From Tepidanaerobacter syntrophicus (GTDB lineage Bacteria; Bacillota; Thermosediminibacteria; Thermosediminibacterales; Tepidanaerobacteraceae): a DNA stretch of 64,000 bases. The stretch's first letter is position 1. The number at the start of each line of letters is the position of its first letter. Positions 32,971 through 44,747 of this stretch are shown piece after piece. The notes beneath the pieces are model-generated. The model ran no database searches, had not been told where the DNA came from, and saw only the letters and a program-made list of their open reading frames with translations. The position numbers and the translations under genes were made by a program. Where the stretch lies: assembly GCF_001485475.2 (NCBI RefSeq), contig NZ_DF977001.1, positions 372,001 through 436,000 of the forward strand, given 5' to 3'.

Positions 32971-33816
32971 TTACAGACCAAGGAGTCGGCAGGCGTTTTG
33001 TCCGCAAACAAGCTCTTGTTCCTCTTGGCTTAAACCGGATTCTGATATTTCTTTAAGGTATCTTTTCATAGGCAGCAAGGGAAAATCACTTCCAAATAGC
33101 ACTTTATGCAAAACTTCGATATCGCCGGCTGCTTTGTATATGTTTTTATTGTAAAGTAGTGGAGATGCGGCAGTATCATAATATACGTTTTGATTTTGTT
33201 TTTTTATCTCAGGCATTAATTCATAGAACATAAGCCCGCCACCCCAATGGGCAAATATAACTTTAACATCGGGAAAATTTTGAGCAAAGGCACCGGCTTT
33301 TTCCGGTGTGGTGTCAGTCTTTCCTGCATAGTAATGGCCTACAGGCTCATTTGTATGGATTATCAGGGGAAGGTTTCGTTCTATACATAAGTTAGCCAGG
33401 TTTGACATCTCTTTAGAATCTGCTATATCAAATCCCTGTCCTTGAGGAAAAAGTTCACCAATGCCTTTGAGTCCGGCAGCTCTGCATCTGTCAATTTCTT
33501 TTTCCAGCTCCCTCGATGTAGGCATTGCTACCATATATCCTATTAGTTTTTCAGGATATTCTTTTATAGCTTGGGCCGTATAGTCGTTGACATAACGGCA
33601 AAGCCCCATATCTTTAAAAGCAAACCCGAAGATAACTGCCTTGTCAATTTCTGAACTTTCAAGCTCTTCTACAACATCATCAGCCGTAGCAAATTTATTT
33701 ACAGGGCTTTCGCTGAGAAGCTTAAAATAGTCCTCCTTTTCGGCTATTTTCTTCCAGTCTTTTATAATATCCGGTGGTGTTATATGTACATGAAAATCTA
33801 TCTTCAATATCATCAC
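32971..33816 (-). CDS. Amidohydrolase family 2 (metal-dependent hydrolase/decarboxylase)
   Basis: A 281-residue TIM-barrel protein of the ACMSD/amidohydrolase-2 family. Metal-binding HVH (FHVHITP, residues 8-10), IIHTNEP (His near 150), FAHWGGG (near 190) and LFGSDFPLL (Asp near 250) give the complete ligand set. Family members decarboxylate or hydrolyse ring compounds; the substrate is not evident. Possibly monocistronic; a terminator separates it from the upstream DUF1097 gene. Confidence 0.88.
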   Translation of the reverse strand: MMILKIDFHVHITPPDIIKDWKKIAEKEDYFKLLSESPVNKFATADDVVEELESSEIDKAVIFGFAFKDMGLCRYVNDYTAQAIKEYPEKLIGYMVAMPTSRELEKEIDRCRAAGLKGIGELFPQGQGFDIADSKEMSNLANLCIERNLPLIIHTNEPVGHYYAGKTDTTPEKAGAFAQNFPDVKVIFAHWGGGLMFYELMPEIKKQNQNVYYDTAASPLLYNKNIYKAAGDIEVLHKVLFGSDFPLLPMKRYLKEISESGLSQEEQELVCGQNACRLLGL

Positions 33817-33889
33817 TCCTTTAATTTGCTTTCTGTGACTACATTCTATTACATTTTTTTCTGTCTCTCAATGAGTCATTAAGGTAAGC

Positions 33890-33920
33890 AAAAAAGAAGG
33901 CTTTTTGGGCCTTCTTTTTT
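33890..33920 (-). terminator. Terminator after the DUF1097 gene
   Basis: AAAAAAGAAGG and CCTTCTTTTTT form a perfect 11-bp stem; both strands end in T-runs. It ends transcription from the preT-preA-DUF1097 genes. Confidence 0.75.
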
Positions 33921-33964
33921 CTAAGGGTATGTTTTGTTTCTGTATCATAAAAATTTAAAACTTA

Positions 33965-34435
33965 TTAGTCTAGATTTTCTGCGCGTTTTCTGTTTAACAT
34001 TTCATAAATCCAAATTCCCAAAGACTCTGATGTATATCCTAGAACTGCTCCGCACAAAAGCGCAGGAACTACTTGCATCCAATTCCCTTGAGCGGCAAAG
34101 GTAGCGCAGCTTCCAACAAATGCACCTGGAATAAAATCAAATGATTTAAATTTCGCTTGAGCGCACATTATAAAAGAAATAATGCCTGTCATTAAAGCTG
34201 CGGCACCATCAAAACTTGATATACTGCTAACTTTAATCGCAATTACCGCCCAGATAACACCTGTAATATTAGTCATTATGGCTTTTTTAAATCCTTCTTT
34301 TCTCCCTCCGGCGGCAAAGTAAGTCGTGCAGCCCAAGAATCCTGCCCAAGTAATAAGTCCAAAGGCAGAACTTAGATAGGCCCATATTCCCGAAAAAACG
34401 CCTACGCTAATTGCAGTAGTCATAAGAGCATCCAT
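33965..34435 (-). CDS. DUF1097 integral membrane protein
   Basis: A 156-residue protein with four or five hydrophobic helices and the family pattern WAGFLGCTTYFAAGG (about 30-44) and FIPGAFVGSCATFA (about 100). DUF1097 proteins are uncharacterised. Its place right after preT-preA suggests a transport or membrane role in pyrimidine use, but a hairpin lies between. ATG at 34435 has AAGGAGG upstream. Confidence 0.85.
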   Translation of the reverse strand: MDALMTTAISVGVFSGIWAYLSSAFGLITWAGFLGCTTYFAAGGRKEGFKKAIMTNITGVIWAVIAIKVSSISSFDGAAALMTGIISFIMCAQAKFKSFDFIPGAFVGSCATFAAQGNWMQVVPALLCGAVLGYTSESLGIWIYEMLNRKRAENLD

Positions 34436-34457
34436 TAATTATCCTCCTTGCTTTAGG

Positions 34458-34484
34458 AAAAGGGTGCCGATTTGACACCCTTTT
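34458..34484 (-). terminator. Hairpin between preA and the DUF1097 gene
   Basis: AAAAGGGTG and its complement CACCCTTTT form a 9-bp stem flanked by A/T runs. It may terminate most preA transcripts or act as an internal attenuator. Confidence 0.65.
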
Positions 34485-34492
34485 CTCTTGAA

Positions 34493-35728
34493 TTAAATAA
34501 CTAATTTACGTTCTGCGGCACCTGATTTAAATTTGATTTCTCCCTTTTCTATGCACTGCACAGGGCATACATTGGCACATAAATGGCATCCCACGCATCT
34601 ATCTTCTATTAAAATTGGTTTACGCTCTTTTTCATCCCATTCTATCGCCTGGTGTCCGCCATCATAGCAGGATATATAGCATCTTCCGCATTTAACACAT
34701 TTCTTATCATCGAATTTCGGAAATACTATATAATCCCTGTCTAATTTATCAGGAGGTATAATATTTTGAGTAGCAAGTCCTACCATATCGGAAATTTTCT
34801 TAAAGCCCTTTTCTTCCATGTAATAGGACATACCGCTTATCATGTCTTCAACGATCCTATATCCGTACTGCATTACTGCTGTAGTCACTTGTAAGTTTGA
34901 AGCGCCTAAAAGTATAAATTCTGCCGCATCCTCCCATGTTTCTATTCCACCTATTCCGCTTATGGGCACATTTTTTAATTTTGGATTTGACGCAAGTTCA
35001 TATATCCATCTAAGTGCAATAGGCTTGACTGCCTTTCCAGAGTATCCGGAGACACTTGACTTTCCATTTATAATGGGCACAGCCGTATAGTGATTCAGGT
35101 CGATTTTTGTAAGAGATTTTATAGTATTTATTGTAGCAATGCCTGTTGCTCCGCCTTCTATGCTAGCTAAGGCAGGAATTGCCATATCTGATATATTTGG
35201 TGTCATTTTTGCTAAGATAGGAAGACTGGTCCCTTTTCTGACAGCCTGACAGTATTTTTTAACCAAATCCGGATTTTGTCCAACATCTGAGCCCATCGCA
35301 CCACTCGTCATCTGCGGACATGAAAAATTGCACTCTATCATATCGGCTCCGGCTTCGGTTACTAGTTTAGCAAGTTCTGTCCACTCTTTTTCGTTTTCTC
35401 CCATTATTGATGCCACTAGTACCTTGTCGGGATAGTTCTTTTTTAGTTTTCTCATAGCTTCCAGGTTTTCTTCTAAGGGATGTTCCGCTATTTGCTCCAT
35501 GTTTCTAAATCCAACAAAAGGTGTGCATTCCTTTTGCAAATGGTCAAACCTTGGAGAAACCTCATTGGCCACAAAAAATCCTACTGTTTTGAACACTATT
35601 CCGCCCCAACCGGTATCGTATGCCTTTGCACACATTTCATAGCAGTTTCCCACCGGCGAAGAAGACAGAAAGAAAGGATTCTCGCAATGAACACCGCAAA
35701 AATCTATAGATAGGTCTTTCTTAAACAT
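34493..35728 (-). CDS. preA: NAD-dependent dihydropyrimidine dehydrogenase, subunit PreA
   Basis: A 411-residue FMN- and Fe-S-containing subunit that interconverts uracil/thymine and their dihydro forms. The dihydroorotate-dehydrogenase-like barrel (1-320) has ECNFSCPQM with the catalytic Cys loop, and the C-terminus has two [4Fe-4S] motifs, [11 protein letters not shown] and [15 protein letters not shown]. The ATG at 35728 ([10 protein letters not shown]) follows GAGGGTG and overlaps the end of preT by 8 bp; the longer reading is rejected. Confidence 0.92.
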   Translation of the reverse strand: MFKKDLSIDFCGVHCENPFFLSSSPVGNCYEMCAKAYDTGWGGIVFKTVGFFVANEVSPRFDHLQKECTPFVGFRNMEQIAEHPLEENLEAMRKLKKNYPDKVLVASIMGENEKEWTELAKLVTEAGADMIECNFSCPQMTSGAMGSDVGQNPDLVKKYCQAVRKGTSLPILAKMTPNISDMAIPALASIEGGATGIATINTIKSLTKIDLNHYTAVPIINGKSSVSGYSGKAVKPIALRWIYELASNPKLKNVPISGIGGIETWEDAAEFILLGASNLQVTTAVMQYGYRIVEDMISGMSYYMEEKGFKKISDMVGLATQNIIPPDKLDRDYIVFPKFDDKKCVKCGRCYISCYDGGHQAIEWDEKERKPILIEDRCVGCHLCANVCPVQCIEKGEIKFKSGAAERKLVI

Positions 35729-36962
35729 TATAAGCACCCTCTTTCTCAAGATATTCCATAATGGCTTTAGCTGCTTCTTTTCCAGTTTTTACTGAATAAA
35801 CCACTGTTTTATCGCCTTCAATTATGTCTCCGGCAGCAAAAATACCTTCTTGAGATGTCATATAATTTTTCACAGGCAAAGTATTATTGTCCAATTTTAG
35901 CCCTAATGATTCTAGATTTTCAGGCTCCTGTCCAATTGCAAATATTATTGTATCAGCAGGCAGATCCAATGTAGAATCATCAAACATGCCTTCGGCTTTA
36001 AAGCGGACTGCTCTACCGTTTTCACCCACTATTTGTTTTGGTTTAAAACCTGTAAAAATCGGGATATCTAATTTAAAAACTCGCTCTTTTTCTTCAGGAT
36101 CCGCCGGCATTTTATCTATGGTTCTGCGGTAAACTATTTTAACATCTTTTGTTCCTAAATCCTTGGCTACAGACGCGCAATCCATTGCTACATCTCCGCC
36201 GCCTATTACTATAACTTTATCTCCTATATTTATGTTTTCTCCCGCTTTTATTCGAGATAAAAATTCCGTTCCTTTGAAAACACCTTCAAGATTTATGCCG
36301 TCAATATCAGGCAACTTGCTGCTCTGAACTCCTACCGCAACTAAAATTGCTTTATAACCCTCTTTTTTTAGCTCATCTAGTGTAATATCTTTTCCAACGC
36401 TGCAATTTGTCTTAAATTCTACACCTAATTTTTTCACATATGAAATGTCCTGTTCAACTGCTTCTCGAGGCAATCTGCTATCTGGGATGCCGTATGTCAG
36501 CCAACCGCCGGGTTTATCTTTTTGCTCAAATATAGTTACTTTGTATCCGTTTCTGGCAAGTTCTGCTGCTGCTTGCAGCCCGCTGGGGCCAGAACCTACT
36601 ATGGCTACTTTTCCCTTATCTGATGTAACGGGTTTTAGTATTTCCAAATCAAGGGACTTTTCATAGTCTGTCAAAAACTGCTGTAATTTAGCAATGCGAA
36701 TCGGCTTATCTATTTCTGTGCGGCTGCATGCACCCTCGCAATAGCGGGAAGTTGGGCATACTCGTGCACATACACTTCCTAATATATTATTCGTCCTTAT
36801 GGTTTCTACAGCGCCTTTTAGGTTTCTAAAGCGCAATGACCGAATAAACTTTCCTGGATCGGTTCCAGCCGGACAAGCTTTGGAACATGGTGAATCATGG
36901 CAAAGCAAGCAACGTGCCGCTTCTTCAATAGCAACTTGTGGTGTAATATGCTCTTGTTGCAA
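35721..36962 (-). CDS. preT: NAD-dependent dihydropyrimidine dehydrogenase, subunit PreT
   Basis: A 413-residue flavoprotein related to the glutamate synthase small subunit. Cys-rich N-terminus for two [4Fe-4S] clusters ([14 protein letters not shown] and [15 protein letters not shown]), FAD motif [13 protein letters not shown] motif GGGDVAMD and a C-terminal second FAD segment (GIFAAGDI). It passes electrons between NAD(H) and PreA. TTG start at 36962 with AGGAGG eight bases upstream. Confidence 0.92.
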   Translation of the reverse strand: MQQEHITPQVAIEEAARCLLCHDSPCSKACPAGTDPGKFIRSLRFRNLKGAVETIRTNNILGSVCARVCPTSRYCEGACSRTEIDKPIRIAKLQQFLTDYEKSLDLEILKPVTSDKGKVAIVGSGPSGLQAAAELARNGYKVTIFEQKDKPGGWLTYGIPDSRLPREAVEQDISYVKKLGVEFKTNCSVGKDITLDELKKEGYKAILVAVGVQSSKLPDIDGINLEGVFKGTEFLSRIKAGENINIGDKVIVIGGGDVAMDCASVAKDLGTKDVKIVYRRTIDKMPADPEEKERVFKLDIPIFTGFKPKQIVGENGRAVRFKAEGMFDDSTLDLPADTIIFAIGQEPENLESLGLKLDNNTLPVKNYMTSQEGIFAAGDIIEGDKTVVYSVKTGKEAAKAIMEYLEKEGAYNV

Positions 36963-37069
36963 TTTAAATTCCTCCTTCTGATGCTAATACTGGTTGTTTT
37001 ATTGTTTATTTTTTAACGAACATGTGAAAATTATAACATACTTTGCAATAATCGTCAAAACCCATTACA

Positions 37070-37097
37070 AAAAGGGATGCTTTAAAAGCACCCCTTT
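37070..37097 (-). terminator. Terminator downstream of mtnA
   Basis: AAAGGG and CCCTTT with a TGC/GCA extension form a stem with one mismatch; TTTTTG follows on the minus strand. Confidence 0.65.
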
Positions 37098-37129
37098 AAG
37101 GTTTTAAATATCGATTTATCTGCTATTTT

Positions 37130-38179
37130 TTACTTCTTTCCATCTCTAAGCCTGCTTAAATTTTCCAAATACGGTGGTCTTATAATGCCCTTCTCCGTTA
37201 TTATTCCGGTTATGTTTTCATGAGGCGTTACATCAAAGGCGGGATTGTAAACATCTATACCTTCCGGTGCAATTCTTACGCCGTTTATATGAGTAACTTC
37301 TGTGGCGTCTCTTTCCTCGATTATGATATCTTTGCCGCTTTTTGTTTCAAAATCTATTGTGGAGATAGGCGCTGCAATATAAAAAGGAACATTAAAATCC
37401 TTTGCTATCTGCGACAGCATAAATGTGCCTATTTTATTGGCTGTATCGCCATTTAGCGCAATTCTGTCAGCTCCCACAATAATTATATCAATTTCCCCAT
37501 CTCTAATTAGCACAGGAGCTACGCTGTCAGGAATTAGCTTTGCAGGAATCCTCTCCTGCACCAGCTCCCATGCTGTAAGCCTTGCCCCTTGAAGCCGCGG
37601 TCTTGTTTCATCAGCAAAGACTCGTATGTTTTTGCCTGTGTAATGAGCTTCCCTTATAACGCCAAGAGCCGTCCCGTATCCTGCAGTAGCGAGAGCCCCT
37701 GTATTACAATGAGTTAAAATAGTAGCTCCCTTTGGAACAATCTCGTTTCCATATCTTGCTATAGCTTTATTTGTTTCTAAGTCTTCCCTTTCTATATTTT
37801 TTGCCTCATTTAACAAAATCTCACAGATTTCACTGTTTGTTTTATCTTTATTTGCCTCTAAAACATTCATCATTCTTTTTACAGCCCACATTAAATTTAC
37901 TGCTGTGGGTCTGGCATTTCCTAAAATTGCAGCGCTTTCCTTTACTTTACTAATAAACTCTTCTTTTGACAGATCTAAAAAGTTTTCAGCTGCAAGAACT
38001 ATGCCGTAAGCTCCCACAACCCCTATGGCCGGAGCTCCTCTTACCACCATGTCCTTTATGGCAAATTCTACATCTTTGTGGTCTTTACATTCAAACATAG
38101 AAAGCTTTTCCGGTAATTTTCTCTGATCGATTAAATAAAGTTTTCCGTCCTTAAATTCTATACTTTTTATCAAAGTCAT
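37130..38179 (-). CDS. mtnA: S-methyl-5-thioribose-1-phosphate isomerase
   Basis: A 349-residue aldose-ketose isomerase of the methionine salvage pathway (5-methylthioribose-1-P to 5-methylthioribulose-1-P), related to eIF2B. Active-site Cys in THCNTGALATAG (about 160), catalytic Asp in VGADRIALNGD (about 240) and the RGAPAIG motif at 48-54. No other salvage genes lie nearby; the gene upstream is cstA and the genes downstream are preT-preA. It may instead serve 5-deoxyribose-type by-products. Confidence 0.94.
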   Translation of the reverse strand: MTLIKSIEFKDGKLYLIDQRKLPEKLSMFECKDHKDVEFAIKDMVVRGAPAIGVVGAYGIVLAAENFLDLSKEEFISKVKESAAILGNARPTAVNLMWAVKRMMNVLEANKDKTNSEICEILLNEAKNIEREDLETNKAIARYGNEIVPKGATILTHCNTGALATAGYGTALGVIREAHYTGKNIRVFADETRPRLQGARLTAWELVQERIPAKLIPDSVAPVLIRDGEIDIIIVGADRIALNGDTANKIGTFMLSQIAKDFNVPFYIAAPISTIDFETKSGKDIIIEERDATEVTHINGVRIAPEGIDVYNPAFDVTPHENITGIITEKGIIRPPYLENLSRLRDGKK

Positions 38180-38437
38180 TATCGTAAACCTCCCAGTTAA
38201 TATCCTTGTAATTTGACTCCTTCACCGTTCTAGCTGTGCTTTCTGTGAAATCTTGCCATTTGTAATTATGTGTTACCATTATGTAGTAGTTTATTAAATA
38301 CGCTTTATGTTATATTCGTCTTATGCTCATTTAATCTATATTATAGCATAAGTCAATGACCATGTGCATATATGTTTCCATCCTAAGATTTTGTCAATTA
38401 ATAAGGTTTTAAAAGCATAACCGTTTAGTGAATATAA
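38180..38437. other. Intergenic region upstream of mtnA
   Basis: AT-rich; searched by eye for S-box and T-box signatures, none recognised. Probably carries the mtnA promoter. Confidence 0.4.
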
Positions 38438-38468
38438 AAGGAGCTGTCGGAAATAAGAACAGCTCCTT
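38438..38468 (-). terminator. Terminator after cstA
   Basis: AAGGAGCTGT and ACAGCTCCTT form a perfect 10-bp stem, followed on the minus strand by TTTTA. Confidence 0.75.
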
Positions 38469-38511
38469 AATTTTAGCTTTTAACTTCTTGTTAGTGCTAT
38501 CTTATAATTCA

Positions 38512-39942
38512 TTAGGCCGCCTTTGAATCAGCAACACTTTCTTTCATTTTATTTATGTTAAAAATGAAATACAAGAAGGCTGCTGCCGCCGCAATAATCC
38601 CCGACGGATAGGATATGGCAGTTGGCAGGTTAAATCCTTCGCTTGCCTGTAAAATATACGTTACGCTTACCGCAGTCATAAAAGTTGCGGGCAAAGTAGA
38701 AATCCAATGGTTTTTATTGTGTTTAACCAAATATGCAGATCCGGTCCAAAGCACTATCATAGCCAAAGTCTGATTTGCCCACGCAAAATATCGCCACAAA
38801 ATATTGAAATCCATTTGGGAAAGAGCTATTCCGACGATAAAAAGCGGGATAGCTATTTTGTAACGGTTTGCAGGGGATTTTTGATCAATATTAAACCATT
38901 CAGCCAGAGTATATCTGGCAGCTCTAAAAGCTGTGTCGCCTGAAGTTATGGGAAGAACTACGACTCCAAGTATTGCTAGTACTCCGCCAACGGTACCCAT
39001 CATGGTAAATGCTGCATCTTTTACCACACCGGAAGGACCTGCCGGGTTTGCAAGGGCTTGGCCCAGTCCTTCAGTTCCGCCATAAAAGCTCATAGCTGCT
39101 GCTGCCCAAACCAATGCTATCAACGATTCAGCAATCATCATACCATAAAATACAAATCTGCCTTCTTTTTCGTTTTTTAAGCATCTTGATATGATAGGCG
39201 ATTGTGTTGAGTGAAATCCGCTTATGGCCCCGCAAGCTATAGTAACAAACAAGAGCGGCCATAAGGGCACACCTTCAGGATGTAGATTTTGCAAAGTAAT
39301 TTCAGGAATTTCATATCCTTGAGCAAAGAGTGCTCCCCCGATGCCGACAGCCATAACAATAAGAATTGCTCCAAATATAGGGTAGATTTTTCCTATAATC
39401 TTATCAATAGGCAAAACTGTAGCTAGGAAATAATAGGCAAATATTATCCATACCCAGACCTGTTTAGTTAAAACTTCCGGTGTCAATATGGCAAGTAATC
39501 CGGCTGGACCTGTAACAAAAACAACTCCGACTAAAACCAAAAGCAGCACTGCAAAAATATTTACTATTATTTTTGCTTTTTCTCCCAAATATTTTGATAC
39601 CAATACCGGCACATTTGCCCCGCCGTTCCTAAGAGAAATCATCCCGCTCAAATAATCGTGAACCGCTCCTGCAAAAATTCCGCCGAAAACAATCCATAAA
39701 AAAGCCGCAGGACCCCACATAGCTCCTTGTATAGCTCCGTATATGGGTCCAAGACCCGCAATATTTAATAATTGTATGAGGGCACTTTTATTTTGACTAA
39801 GTGGGACATAGTCTACGCCATCTTGCATAGTATAAGCAGGTGTTTTCCGGTTTGGATCTGCTCCAAAAATCCGTTCTACAAAACGGCCATAAATAAAATA
39901 GCCTAGTAATAATACAATGATAGAACCGATAAAAGAAAACAT
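38512..39942 (-). CDS. cstA: Carbon starvation protein CstA-family transporter
   Basis: A 476-residue, roughly 13-helix membrane protein of the short CstA form. Family motifs include GKRTPAYTMQDGVDYVP-like sequence at 32-46, the HDYLSGMISLRNGG region and ISGFHSTQSP. Members import pyruvate (BtsT, CstA of E. coli) or peptides. It lies directly downstream of a LytS/LytTR pair, like E. coli btsT, which is controlled by BtsSR. A pyruvate uptake role is a fair inference. Confidence 0.92.
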   Translation of the reverse strand: MFSFIGSIIVLLLGYFIYGRFVERIFGADPNRKTPAYTMQDGVDYVPLSQNKSALIQLLNIAGLGPIYGAIQGAMWGPAAFLWIVFGGIFAGAVHDYLSGMISLRNGGANVPVLVSKYLGEKAKIIVNIFAVLLLVLVGVVFVTGPAGLLAILTPEVLTKQVWVWIIFAYYFLATVLPIDKIIGKIYPIFGAILIVMAVGIGGALFAQGYEIPEITLQNLHPEGVPLWPLLFVTIACGAISGFHSTQSPIISRCLKNEKEGRFVFYGMMIAESLIALVWAAAAMSFYGGTEGLGQALANPAGPSGVVKDAAFTMMGTVGGVLAILGVVVLPITSGDTAFRAARYTLAEWFNIDQKSPANRYKIAIPLFIVGIALSQMDFNILWRYFAWANQTLAMIVLWTGSAYLVKHNKNHWISTLPATFMTAVSVTYILQASEGFNLPTAISYPSGIIAAAAAFLYFIFNINKMKESVADSKAA

Positions 39943-40025
39943 TACAAAGCCTCCCTTATTAAAATTATTCGCGTATTATAATTGTATGAATATATTGATA
40001 AATTTTCACTATTTTCCTGCTAAAA

Positions 40026-40066
40026 GGTAAAAAAATAGACCTCATCGGTTAAATACGAGGTCTATT
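40026..40066 (-). terminator. Terminator after the LytTR regulator gene
   Basis: AATAGACCTC (40034-40043) and GAGGTCTATT (40057-40066) form a 10-bp stem; TTTTTTTA follows on the minus strand. It separates the regulator pair from cstA. Confidence 0.75.
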
Positions 40067-40070
40067 CGGC

Positions 40071-40835
40071 TTAGATTTGTAAACGTTCCCTTAACTTTTT
40101 AGCGCATCTGCGACTTACTGGCACTTCATTTTTCTCATAATCTTTCAAAGAAAGTATATATGTGCCATTAAACCAAGGCACTATTTCTAAAACCTTATCC
40201 ATATTCACAAGAAAGCTTTTATGAGTCCTAAAGAAGTTCAAATCTTTTAATCTGTCCTCTAGCTCTGAAAGGCAACAATTTGTCTCAAACTCTCCTTGCA
40301 AGGCCATTACCTTGCTGCCTTTTTCGCAAGCCTCAAAATAGTTTATGTCTTGCGGATTTAATAAATAAATTCTATTATTTTTCCAAACAGGAATTTTGAT
40401 ATTCTGGGACTTGTTTATTGTTTCAATGCACTCAACAAATCTGTAAATATCAAGACTATTTTCATTGTTTTTCGACAGATTGATAATGCGGTTTATGGTT
40501 TTGTCTAATCTTTCTTTTGAAAAGGGCTTTAAAATATAGTCTATGGCATTTATCTCAAAAGCTTTTATTGCATATTCATCATAGGCCGTAGCAAAGACTA
40601 TAAATGGCTTTATTCCCCTTTGGAAAATTATTTTCGCAGTTTCAAAACCATTTAAATCCCACATCTTAATATCTAAAAAGATTACATCCGGCTTGAGTCT
40701 CTCGGCTAATTCTATTGCTTCCTTTCCAGAAGCTGCTTCACCGATCACCTTGACATTAGGATAAGATAAAAGAAGAAAAGAAAGCTCTTCTCTTGCCGGA
40801 GTTTCATCATCAACGATAAGTGTTCTAAGCTCCAT
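40071..40835 (-). CDS. LytTR-type response regulator
   Basis: A 254-residue response regulator. Receiver domain 1-120 with Asp pair in IVDDE, phospho-acceptor in VIFLDIKMWD and Lys in ILKPFSKERL; LytTR DNA-binding domain about 150-254 (FRTHKSFLVNMDKV, PVSRRCAKKLRERL). ATG at 40835 lies inside the end of the kinase gene after AGGATGTGAG; an upstream GTG is too close to that ribosome site. Partner of the kinase just upstream; cstA is the likely target. Confidence 0.92.
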   Translation of the reverse strand: MELRTLIVDDETPAREELSFLLLSYPNVKVIGEAASGKEAIELAERLKPDVIFLDIKMWDLNGFETAKIIFQRGIKPFIVFATAYDEYAIKAFEINAIDYILKPFSKERLDKTINRIINLSKNNENSLDIYRFVECIETINKSQNIKIPVWKNNRIYLLNPQDINYFEACEKGSKVMALQGEFETNCCLSELEDRLKDLNFFRTHKSFLVNMDKVLEIVPWFNGTYILSLKDYEKNEVPVSRRCAKKLRERLQI

Positions 40836-42552
40836 GGTTCTCACATCCTATTGCAGGTATTCGGCTACAAGGGATAAAGAATTTTACTACAGTTCCATGT
40901 TTATATTTTGAGTAAATTTCAAGACAGCTTTTCTTTCCAAAATAACTTTCAAGACGGCCATTTACATTCCACAAACCAATTCTATCTTTGCAAGCTTTAT
41001 ATTTTTTGACGTCTTCCAGTATTTCCTCGCTCATTCCAATACCGTTATCTTCTACGCTGACAATTGTACCCTGATTTACGCTTTCAATCTTGACTGTTAC
41101 TTTTCCCCCTTCTTTTTTTGGCATAATTCCGTGTTTTACCGCGTTTTCTACCAAAGGCTGAAGAATTAAGGGAGGTACTAATATACTAGAGGCCGCATTA
41201 GGTTCTATAATAAATTCTGTTTTAAGTCTTTCGCCAAACCTAGCCTGCTCAATAGACAAATATGCCTTTACATGCTCTATTTCCTGTTCCAGCGGAACCA
41301 TTTCCATGCCGGCTGAAAGATTTTTTCTGAAAAACTCGCTTAAATCCATCAATAGCTTTCTGGATTCGTCTGGATTCTTCCTAGACACAGATATAATTGT
41401 ATTTAGTGCATTAAACAGAAAATGAGGATTTATTTGGGCTTGAAGAGCTCTTCTTTCGGCATTAGCCAAAAGTTTTGCCTGATTCTCAGCTTTGGCCAGT
41501 TCCAATTGAGTAGCAAACATACGTGCAAGGCCCTGGGCAAGTTTTACATCAATGCTGGTTATACTGTTTGGTCTTACTTTATATAATTTTAGGCAGCCAA
41601 TAACCTTATCTCCTTCAAGTAATGGAGCTACTACAGCTGACTGTAAGGGACAAGATGGCTCGGCACAGTTAATTTCCTCTTTTGATGTAGCTATTTTATA
41701 TTCCTTAGAACTAATAACATCTTTCGTAGTCTTTGTCATAAAACTATAGCCGGCTTTGTGGTGATCTTCTCCCTTGCCCACATGTGCCAATATTTTCTCT
41801 GTATCCGTAACGGCGACAGCATCATAGTCGGTTTTATCAAAAATTATCTTTGCAGCCTTATATGCCGAAAGTTCATTGAGTCCTTTGCGTAAATACGGAA
41901 GGGTTTCTGAGGCAATATCAAGAGACAGTTTGGCTTGCAAGGCTCCTACTTGTTCCTGTTCCTTGAAAATATTATCTATTATTAATATAAAAATGGCGAT
42001 GCCGCAAGAATTTACAAAAGTCATGGGAAACCAAATTACCTTTACCAATTCTAAAGCTGCTGAAAATGGTTTTGCAATGGTAACAATAATTACCATTTGC
42101 AAAAGCTCCATAGCTATTCCTACTGCAAAGCCATGCCACCAGCAGATTTTTTTGCCGTTTTCAAACTTTTTGTGTATAAATCCGGCCAAGGTTGCCTCAA
42201 TAAATGTTGAGATTGCACATGCCACAGCGGTAAACCCACCAATGTCGATACTCCATCGGTGTAAAGATGCTATAAGACCTGATAATACCCCTACAAAAGG
42301 TCCTCCCAATAAACCCCCTATAATTACACCTACAGCTCTGGAATTCGCTAAAGCTCCATAGACCGGGATGCCCATATAAGTGCCCAAAATTCCAAAAGAA
42401 CCAAATATAGCTGAAAGAATAATTTTTTCGCCTAAGGAAACTTCTTTTTTTAAAATAAGTTTCTTAAAGGGTGTAAATTGGGATAGTAGAAATGCTATTA
42501 TAACAAATATACCAAGTCGGTTAGCAAGATCAAGAAGGATCTGAAAAGTCAT
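40825..42552 (-). CDS. LytS/BtsS-type sensor histidine kinase
   Basis: A 575-residue kinase. Five or six membrane helices of the 5TM-5TMR_LYT type (about 1-200, motif GPFVGVLSGLIASLHRW), a GAF domain (about 215-350), a His_kinase domain with the phospho-acceptor INPHFLFNALNTI (about 370), and an ATPase domain (ENAVKHG, VEDNGIGM). The same architecture in E. coli BtsS binds pyruvate; in Bacillus LytS responds to pyruvate-linked signals. Overlaps the response regulator gene by 11 bp. Confidence 0.93.
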   Translation of the reverse strand: MTFQILLDLANRLGIFVIIAFLLSQFTPFKKLILKKEVSLGEKIILSAIFGSFGILGTYMGIPVYGALANSRAVGVIIGGLLGGPFVGVLSGLIASLHRWSIDIGGFTAVACAISTFIEATLAGFIHKKFENGKKICWWHGFAVGIAMELLQMVIIVTIAKPFSAALELVKVIWFPMTFVNSCGIAIFILIIDNIFKEQEQVGALQAKLSLDIASETLPYLRKGLNELSAYKAAKIIFDKTDYDAVAVTDTEKILAHVGKGEDHHKAGYSFMTKTTKDVISSKEYKIATSKEEINCAEPSCPLQSAVVAPLLEGDKVIGCLKLYKVRPNSITSIDVKLAQGLARMFATQLELAKAENQAKLLANAERRALQAQINPHFLFNALNTIISVSRKNPDESRKLLMDLSEFFRKNLSAGMEMVPLEQEIEHVKAYLSIEQARFGERLKTEFIIEPNAASSILVPPLILQPLVENAVKHGIMPKKEGGKVTVKIESVNQGTIVSVEDNGIGMSEEILEDVKKYKACKDRIGLWNVNGRLESYFGKKSCLEIYSKYKHGTVVKFFIPCSRIPAIGCENHGA

Positions 42553-42654
42553 GATTTATCCCCAACTTTCGCAGAATCTGTCTACTGTTAATTTAATTCT
42601 ATCATTTGCTTTTTTTATGTCAAATTAGTGTAATTTTATTAAAAAGTACATAGT

Positions 42655-42686
42655 AAAAGACTCGCAAATAATTTGCGAGTCTTTTT
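42655..42686. terminator. Terminator after groEL
   Basis: AAAAGACTCGCAAAT and ATTTGCGAGTCTTTT form a perfect 15-bp stem around a single A; T-runs on both strands. Confidence 0.85.
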
Positions 42687-42697
42687 GTTTGCTTCTA

Positions 42698-44320
<1,623 letters not shown>

Positions 44321-44347
44321 TCAAAGTCCCTCCTCAATGTTTTAATG

Positions 44348-44632
44348 TTATTCTAATATCGCAAGTACATCGCTTTGTCTTAATATCAAGTATTCTTCCT
44401 CGTCAAGTTTTACTTCTGTTCCTGCATACTTGGAGAAAATAATTTTATCTCCAACTTTTACTTCCAAGGGAACCTTTTTACCATCGATTATTTCTCCTGA
44501 ACCTACTGCTACGACTTCACCTTTTTGAGGTTTTTCCTTTGCGGTATCAGGAAGAACTATGCCGCCTTTTGTTTTTTCTTCTTCTTTTAGAACTTTGATA
44601 ACAATCCGATCGCCTAATGGCTTAATATTCAT
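44348..44632 (-). CDS. groES: 10 kDa co-chaperonin GroES
   Basis: A 94-residue heptameric lid of Gro[21 protein letters not shown] start, mobile loop [15 protein letters not shown], and [18 protein letters not shown] is preceded by CAGGGAGGG. First gene of the operon. Confidence 0.98.
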   Translation of the reverse strand: MNIKPLGDRIVIKVLKEEEKTKGGIVLPDTAKEKPQKGEVVAVGSGEIIDGKKVPLEVKVGDKIIFSKYAGTEVKLDEEEYLILRQSDVLAILE

Positions 44633-44747
44633 TTTGAACCCTCCCTGTTTATAATTTGTTTATTGATGCACACATGAATGCATAATAGTATGAAAGATAT
44701 CTTTCTTGCATTCTTACTTAATTGGAAAATAGGCTTTCGCCTTGTTG

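Noticed and set aside
38180-38511. SAM (S-box) riboswitch ahead of the methionine-salvage gene mtnA
   Set aside because: The conserved S-box core sequences could not be found; only a terminator belonging to cstA is present.
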